Source: Streptomyces sp. R41
GTDB taxonomy: Bacteria > Actinomycetota > Actinomycetes > Streptomycetales > Streptomycetaceae
Length of the DNA stretch: 64,000 nt
Assembly (NCBI RefSeq): GCF_041053055.1
Contig: NZ_CP163443.1
Location: 5,005,001-5,069,000 of the forward strand
Direction of reading: 5' to 3'
The notes below the pieces were generated by a model that saw only the letters and a program-made list of their open reading frames with translations, did not search any database and was not told the origin of the DNA. Both the position numbers and the translations under genes were made by a program. Positions 59,143 to 64,000 of this stretch are shown here, piece after piece (the first letter of the stretch is position 1; each line of letters begins with the position of its first letter).

Positions 59143-60867
59143 ATGAGACAGGACCAGCGTGACGGGCGTCGCGAAGCCGAAGGCGGCATCCCTGACGGGC
59201 TGTTGGTCGGAATACTGGCCTTCCTCCTGGGCATGACGCTGATGGTGTGGACGGCCACAGGCCTCGCGGGTTGGTTCGCCCGGGGCGCCTGGCCCGACGC
59301 GGTCACCCTCTCCCACACCCCACTGGCCATGCGCCACCTGATCGGCCAGCCGCACGACATCAAGGGAGCCTGGCCAGACACCCCCGCGACCCAGCTGTCC
59401 GGCTACGGGCTCTTCTGGGGCGTGCTCATCGGCCAGTTGATGGTGCTGCTGGTGCTGACGGTGTTCGTGATGGGAACGGTGGCGAGGTGGAGAGCGGGAA
59501 GGGCGAGGCGGAGGGCGGAGGCTGCCAGCAGGGGGATGAGGGCCGGGACCGTGATGGGGACCGAGACGGCGCCCGGGGCCGGGACCGTGTCCGGGGCCGG
59601 GACCGTGACGGGGGTGCCGAGACAGGCGGGGGAGCCGGGTCTGGCGGGGCAGGCGTGGCAGATGGGGCCGGAGGGGCCCATGGGGCAGCACGGCCTGGCA
59701 GGACAGGCGGGCTCAGCACGACAACCGTGGCCGACGAAGGAGCCGCAGACGCCGACGACTCCTGAGCCGACGACGGCCCCTTCGAGGGTTCCCTTGGCGG
59801 CGGACGGTGAACGTGTGGGCGGGTGGGAAACCCCTCGCGCCGGAGGCGCGGCGCCGCAACTCACAACGGCGCCGCAGCCGACGTCGACGGCTCCTTCGGC
59901 AGCTGACGGTGAACGGGCGGTCGGGCGGGAAAACATCCGCGCCGCAGGCGCGGTCATACTCGCCCCCGCGGAAACCCGTCACACCACAGCGACCCAAGCC
60001 ATCCGCGACGCGGAGGGCCCAGCCCTGGTCATCACCTCGAACCCCAAAACCTGGTCGGAGACCAAGGACGCCAGAGCCAAGCTGGGCCCAGTCCTCCTCT
60101 ACGACCCCTCGCACCTGTGCGACACCCCGGCCCGCCTCCACTGGTCCCCGGCAACGGGCTGCGAGGAAAAGGCGACGGCGGCGGCGAGAGCGGCCGCGAT
60201 CCTCGCCCCCGTACGCCCCACCGCCAAGGTCGACCAGCCGATGGCAGACGTAGCGGAAACGCTCCTGCGCAGCTATCTCCACGCCGCCGCCGTGGAGGGC
60301 AAACCCTTCCGCCACGTCCACCGCTGGGCCCAGGGCACCCAGGTGCAGGACGCCGTACGAGCCCTCCGTACAAACCCCAAGGCCGCATCCGGCGCCGCGG
60401 GCGAACTCGAGGCCGCCCTCACCTCGCACCCCGAACGCCGCGACATCGCACAGGAGTTGACGGCCCGCGCCCTCTCCTCACTCTTCACGGTCAATATCCG
60501 CGAAGCCTGCACTCCGAACCGAAATGACAGCCTCGCCTTGGATTCCTTCGTCAATGAAGGGGGCACGCTTTATGTGGTCGGTGAACCCATCGAGGACCCC
60601 AAGACGAACCCCGGCGCGATGCCTCTCCTGACGGCCCTCGCCTCAAGCGTGGTCGAGCGCGGCCGGCGCATGGCCGAACGGTCATCCTCCGGTCGCCTCG
60701 ACCCACCACTCACGCTCGTCCTGGACGACGTAGCAGCCGTGGCTCCGCTCCCCCAGCTCCCGGACCTGCTGACCACGGGAGCGGACCGGGGCCTGCCGGC
60801 GCTGGCCCTACTCCGCTCCCGGGAACAGCTCCGCAGCCGCTGGCCGCAGTACGAAATCCCGGTCTGA
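59143..60867 (+). CDS. type IV coupling-protein-like (VirD4/TraG) with no Walker A
   Basis: A 574-residue protein with two N-terminal membrane segments (LLVGILAFLLGMTLMVW and FWGVLIGQLMVLLVLTVFVM), then a low-complexity linker (about 128-265) and a TraG/VirD4-like C-terminal domain. At the position of the P-loop the sequence reads VILAPAETRHTTATQ (271-285); no G-x4-GK-[ST] is present. Downstream parts are conserved: ALVITSNPK, the Walker B-like LTLVLDDVAAVAPLP, LTTGADRGLPALALL. It may thus be a pseudo-ATPase or bind DNA/substrate without hydrolysis. It is the last gene of the operon. Confidence 0.82.
   Translation: MRQDQRDGRREAEGGIPDGLLVGILAFLLGMTLMVWTATGLAGWFARGAWPDAVTLSHTPLAMRHLIGQPHDIKGAWPDTPATQLSGYGLFWGVLIGQLMVLLVLTVFVMGTVARWRAGRARRRAEAASRGMRAGTVMGTETAPGAGTVSGAGTVTGVPRQAGEPGLAGQAWQMGPEGPMGQHGLAGQAGSARQPWPTKEPQTPTTPEPTTAPSRVPLAADGERVGGWETPRAGGAAPQLTTAPQPTSTAPSAADGERAVGRENIRAAGAVILAPAETRHTTATQAIRDAEGPALVITSNPKTWSETKDARAKLGPVLLYDPSHLCDTPARLHWSPATGCEEKATAAARAAAILAPVRPTAKVDQPMADVAETLLRSYLHAAAVEGKPFRHVHRWAQGTQVQDAVRALRTNPKAASGAAGELEAALTSHPERRDIAQELTARALSSLFTVNIREACTPNRNDSLALDSFVNEGGTLYVVGEPIEDPKTNPGAMPLLTALASSVVERGRRMAERSSSGRLDPPLTLVLDDVAAVAPLPQLPDLLTTGADRGLPALALLRSREQLRSRWPQYEIPV
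59793..59953 (+). repeat. direct repeat inside the coupling-protein linker
   Basis: Two segments of about 59 bases (59793-59851 and 59894-59953) both contain GACGGTGAACG and GCGGGAAAACATCC-like stretches. They encode AADGERVGGWETPRAGGA and AADGERAVGRENIRAAGA. Confidence 0.7.
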
Positions 60868-60944
60868 GCCGGGGCGCCGAGCCCTCAGCCAGGTCGGTGT
60901 GGACCGGCATCAAGGTTGACGCCTTCGGGCCACACCCCTCACGG

Positions 60945-61496
60945 CTAGGGCCGAGTGATCACGAACTCCAGCTCGCGCTCGCCCGGCGCCCCCGGCACCT
61001 CCGCGGTGCCCCCGCTCGGCACGAACCCCGCCTTGCGGTAGAACGCCTCGGCGCGACCGTTCTTCTCGTGCACGAACAGCCGTACGCGATCGAGCCCGAT
61101 CCCCCAGGACCACTCAAGGGCGGCCTCGAAGAGCGCCCCGGTCACTCCGGCCCCGCTCCCCCGGTGCTCGGGCCGTACGAAAACCCCGACCAGATGCCCC
61201 TGGCTCTGCTCGACCACGCTCCCGAAGGGGTCCTGCGACCCGGCCTCCTCGACCAGCACGGTCACGGACCCGACCCACTCCCCGCCCTCATCCACGGCGA
61301 CGAACTGCTGCCGCTCGGTCGTCCCCTCCGCCGCCCCCGCGGCCCGCTCCCGCCAGAACGCGTCGGGCTTGGCGGCGGCATCCTCGTACGTCTCCAGGAA
61401 TGCGAGATGCGCGACGGGGTCCCGCAAGGCGATGAGCCGGAGCTCCTTCACCTTGGCCCACTCGTCGGAACGTATGGAACGGATCACGTGGTTCAT
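60945..61496 (-). CDS. GNAT-family acetyltransferase
   Basis: A 183-residue N-acetyltransferase. The fold is complete: RLIALRDPVAHLAFLETYE, then VGVFVRPEHRGSGAGVTGAL (the acetyl-CoA-binding motif) and HEKNGRAEAFYRKAGF. The ATG at 61496 has a ggtgg site 6 bases upstream. It is convergent with the T4SS-like operon and divergent from the next gene. The substrate is unknown. Confidence 0.9.
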   Translation of the reverse strand: MNHVIRSIRSDEWAKVKELRLIALRDPVAHLAFLETYEDAAAKPDAFWRERAAGAAEGTTERQQFVAVDEGGEWVGSVTVLVEEAGSQDPFGSVVEQSQGHLVGVFVRPEHRGSGAGVTGALFEAALEWSWGIGLDRVRLFVHEKNGRAEAFYRKAGFVPSGGTAEVPGAPGERELEFVITRP

Positions 61497-61618
61497 GCAG
61501 GCCACCGTAATACGCGCCTACGACATCACCCACTGGATATCCACCCTGCCGACAGCCGCCGTCCGGGGCCCCGTCATGCTCTTCCCTGAACGCACATTGA
61601 TCCAGGGGAGAAAGCCGC

Positions 61619-62380
61619 ATGACCAAAGTCCAACTAGAGGAACTCCGCGAGGTCATCCACCCTGCGGGCAAACTGGACAGCAGGGCGGAGCACTGGGCCG
61701 GCCGCCTCTACATGCGTGCGCTCTCGCTGCGGGTGACCCGCCTGATGCTCGGCACGCGCTTCTCGCCGAACCAGATCACGACGGTGATGGTCTTCTCGGG
61801 CGTGCTCTCCGGAGTCGCCCTGGTGCTGCCGGGCCTCGCCGGCGCCGTACTCTCTGTCGTCTTCATGCAGCTGTATCTGCTGCTGGACTGCGTGGACGGC
61901 GAAGTGGCCCGCTGGCGCAAGCAGTTCAGCCCGCTCGGCATCTACCTGGACCGCCTCGGCGCCTACCTCGCCGACGCCGCCGTCATGGTCGGCATGGGCA
62001 TCCGCGCCTCCGAACTCGGCCTGAACCTCTACCTGGTGGCCGGCCTGGCGGCAGCCATCGGCGTCCTGCTCCTCAAGTCGTCCTCCGACCTGGTCCACGT
62101 GGCACGCTCCGACAGCGGCATGCAGAAGGCCACCGACCAGTCGGTCGTCCCGCGCTCCAGCGGCCTCGCCCGGGTCCGCCGCCTCACCTCGGCCGTCGGC
62201 CTCCACCGGCTGGTCAACGGCATCGAGTGCACCCTGCTGCTGCTCGTGACGGCGATCGTCGACCTGGCGCTCGGCGACCTGACGGCGACGAAGATCGCGA
62301 CCGTGGCCGTGACCGCGATCGTGTGGCTCCTCGTCCCCGCCCACATCGTCTCGATCGTCGCTTCGTCCCGTCTGAATTAG
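61619..62380 (+). CDS. CDP-alcohol phosphatidyltransferase family protein, variant motif
   Basis: A 253-residue membrane protein with about six membrane segments. The CDP-alcohol phosphotransferase motif D-x2-DG-x2-AR-x8-G-x3-D-x3-D is nearly complete (LLDCVDGEVARW, then FSPLGIYLDRLGAYLAD), but the final Asp is replaced by Ala. Family members join a CDP-linked lipid or sugar alcohol to an alcohol. A gggga ribosome site precedes the ATG. A terminator follows at 62398. Activity cannot be assumed because the missing Asp is the proposed catalytic base. Confidence 0.85.
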   Translation: MTKVQLEELREVIHPAGKLDSRAEHWAGRLYMRALSLRVTRLMLGTRFSPNQITTVMVFSGVLSGVALVLPGLAGAVLSVVFMQLYLLLDCVDGEVARWRKQFSPLGIYLDRLGAYLADAAVMVGMGIRASELGLNLYLVAGLAAAIGVLLLKSSSDLVHVARSDSGMQKATDQSVVPRSSGLARVRRLTSAVGLHRLVNGIECTLLLLVTAIVDLALGDLTATKIATVAVTAIVWLLVPAHIVSIVASSRLN

Positions 62381-62397
62381 CCCCCTCGAAGGGAATG

Positions 62398-62424
62398 GCC
62401 CCCACTCCCGATGGGAGCGGGGGC
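62398..62424 (+). terminator. hairpin after the CDP-alcohol transferase gene
   Basis: GCCCCCACTCCC (62398-62409) pairs with GGGAGCGGGGGC (62413-62424) with one mismatch and a 3-base loop. The gap 62425-62600 shows nothing further. Confidence 0.7.
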
Positions 62425-62600
62425 TGTTGGCCGGCCGGTGTGTCGGCGGCCCCGGTGGCGGGAACGGCGGTACCTGCCGGCACAGTGACAACTCGACGTC
62501 TGTTTCCGCGTCTCAGGGCCATGAGTCACGAAGGCGGCGCGGGGGTTGGCGGACAAGGGGACTGCGGTCTTGGCGTGAGCATGACTGCATAGTGAACGCG

Positions 62601-62642
62601 AAAAAGCCCCAACTCCGGGTGCGTACCCAAGAGTTGAGGCTT
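62601..62642 (-). terminator. intrinsic terminator of the rRNA operon
   Basis: On the minus strand a 12-bp stem (62631-62642 with 62604-62615, one mismatch) is followed by a T-run (plus-strand AAAAA at 62601-62605). It lies 14 bases beyond the end of 5S rRNA. Confidence 0.85.
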
Positions 62643-62655
62643 CTTCTCAAAATTA

Positions 62656-62774
62656 GTTCGGCGGCGTCCTACTCTCCCACAGGGTCCCCCCTGCAGTACC
62701 ATCGGCGCTGTAAGGCTTAGCTTCCGGGTTCGGAATGTAACCGGGCGTTTCCCTCACGCTATGACCACCGAAAC
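62656..62774 (-). rRNA. rrf: 5S ribosomal RNA
   Basis: A 119-base sequence that on the minus strand starts GTTTCGGTGGTCATAGCGTG and ends GACGCCGCCGAAC. The two ends pair as in 5S rRNA, and the internal CCGGGTTCGGAATG element (plus strand) corresponds to the conserved loop region. Boundaries are set by terminal pairing, within 1-2 bases. Confidence 0.95.
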
Positions 62775-62863
62775 ACTATGAAACTGTCAACCGCACCACA
62801 CCCGGTGGCCCCGGGTATGGGGTTGTTCGTGGTTTCAGAACCAACACAGTGGACGCGAGCAAC

Positions 62864-64000
<1,137 letters not shown>

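Noticed and set aside
53459..60867. Integrative conjugative element
   Set aside because: No integrase, relaxase, replication gene, tRNA attachment site or composition shift is seen around the secretion-like genes.
62775..62863. tRNA gene in the 5S-23S spacer
   Set aside because: The 90-base spacer has no cloverleaf or TTCGA-type T-loop.

Overview
This is a high-GC actinobacterial chromosome segment, almost certainly Streptomyces. The evidence is near-uniform G/C at third codon positions, frequent GTG starts, GTGA/ATGA stop-start overlaps, PHO-box control of pst, a mycothiol synthase, a WhiJ/DUF397 cluster, and an rRNA operon on the minus strand at the right edge. I recall a similar gene order (mshD, ppk, pst, pit) in S. 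coelicolor, but I did not check it.

0-8.4 kb: an HtrA-like protease (cut at the left edge), a CssRS-like two-component system, an ECF sigma factor with a CU044_5270-type partner, a pectate lyase-pectin methylesterase fusion and an orphan response regulator. 8.4-13.2 kb: a four-gene overlapping operon for a MacB/FtsX-type ABC system with two lipoproteins. 13.3-16.3 kb: a small secreted four-cysteine protein, a fused ABC exporter and, just upstream of the exporter, a 40-residue Lys/His/Pro-rich peptide gene with a strong RBS and its own terminator. 16.3-20.6 kb: a DUF2993 protein, a 5'-nucleotidase and MshD. 20.6-28.8 kb: a sigma/anti-sigma/ABC-2 operon, then a divergent GntR-controlled ABC-2 operon with a large palindromic operator.

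29-39.2 kb is the phosphate region: polyphosphate kinase, a CHAD protein and a NUDIX hydrolase, then PHO-box-pstSCAB, then convergent pit and a PhoU-like gene. 39.4-47.2 kb holds csoR, lipoproteins, a bicovalent-flavin oxidase, a BcrC-like phosphatase, a two-domain cell-wall hydrolase, a trypsin-like protease and a broken Uma2-like remnant. 47.2-49.1 kb is a WhiJ-type cluster. 49.9-53.0 kb carries two tandemly duplicated sedolisin (S53) proteases, each with duplicated promoter hairpin and terminator. 53.5-60.9 kb is a chromosomal operon resembling a type IV secretion system: a VirB2-like small membrane protein, a VirB8-like anchor, a VirB6/TrbL-like protein, an SCO6880-type protein, a VirB4-like ATPase and a coupling protein whose Walker A motif is missing. 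No relaxase is visible. 60.9-62.4 kb holds an acetyltransferase and a CDP-alcohol phosphatidyltransferase; 5S and 23S rRNA follow.

Dispersed and tandem repeats recur through the window. One intergenic repeat family appears at five sites, and one copy is translated inside an anti-sigma factor gene.
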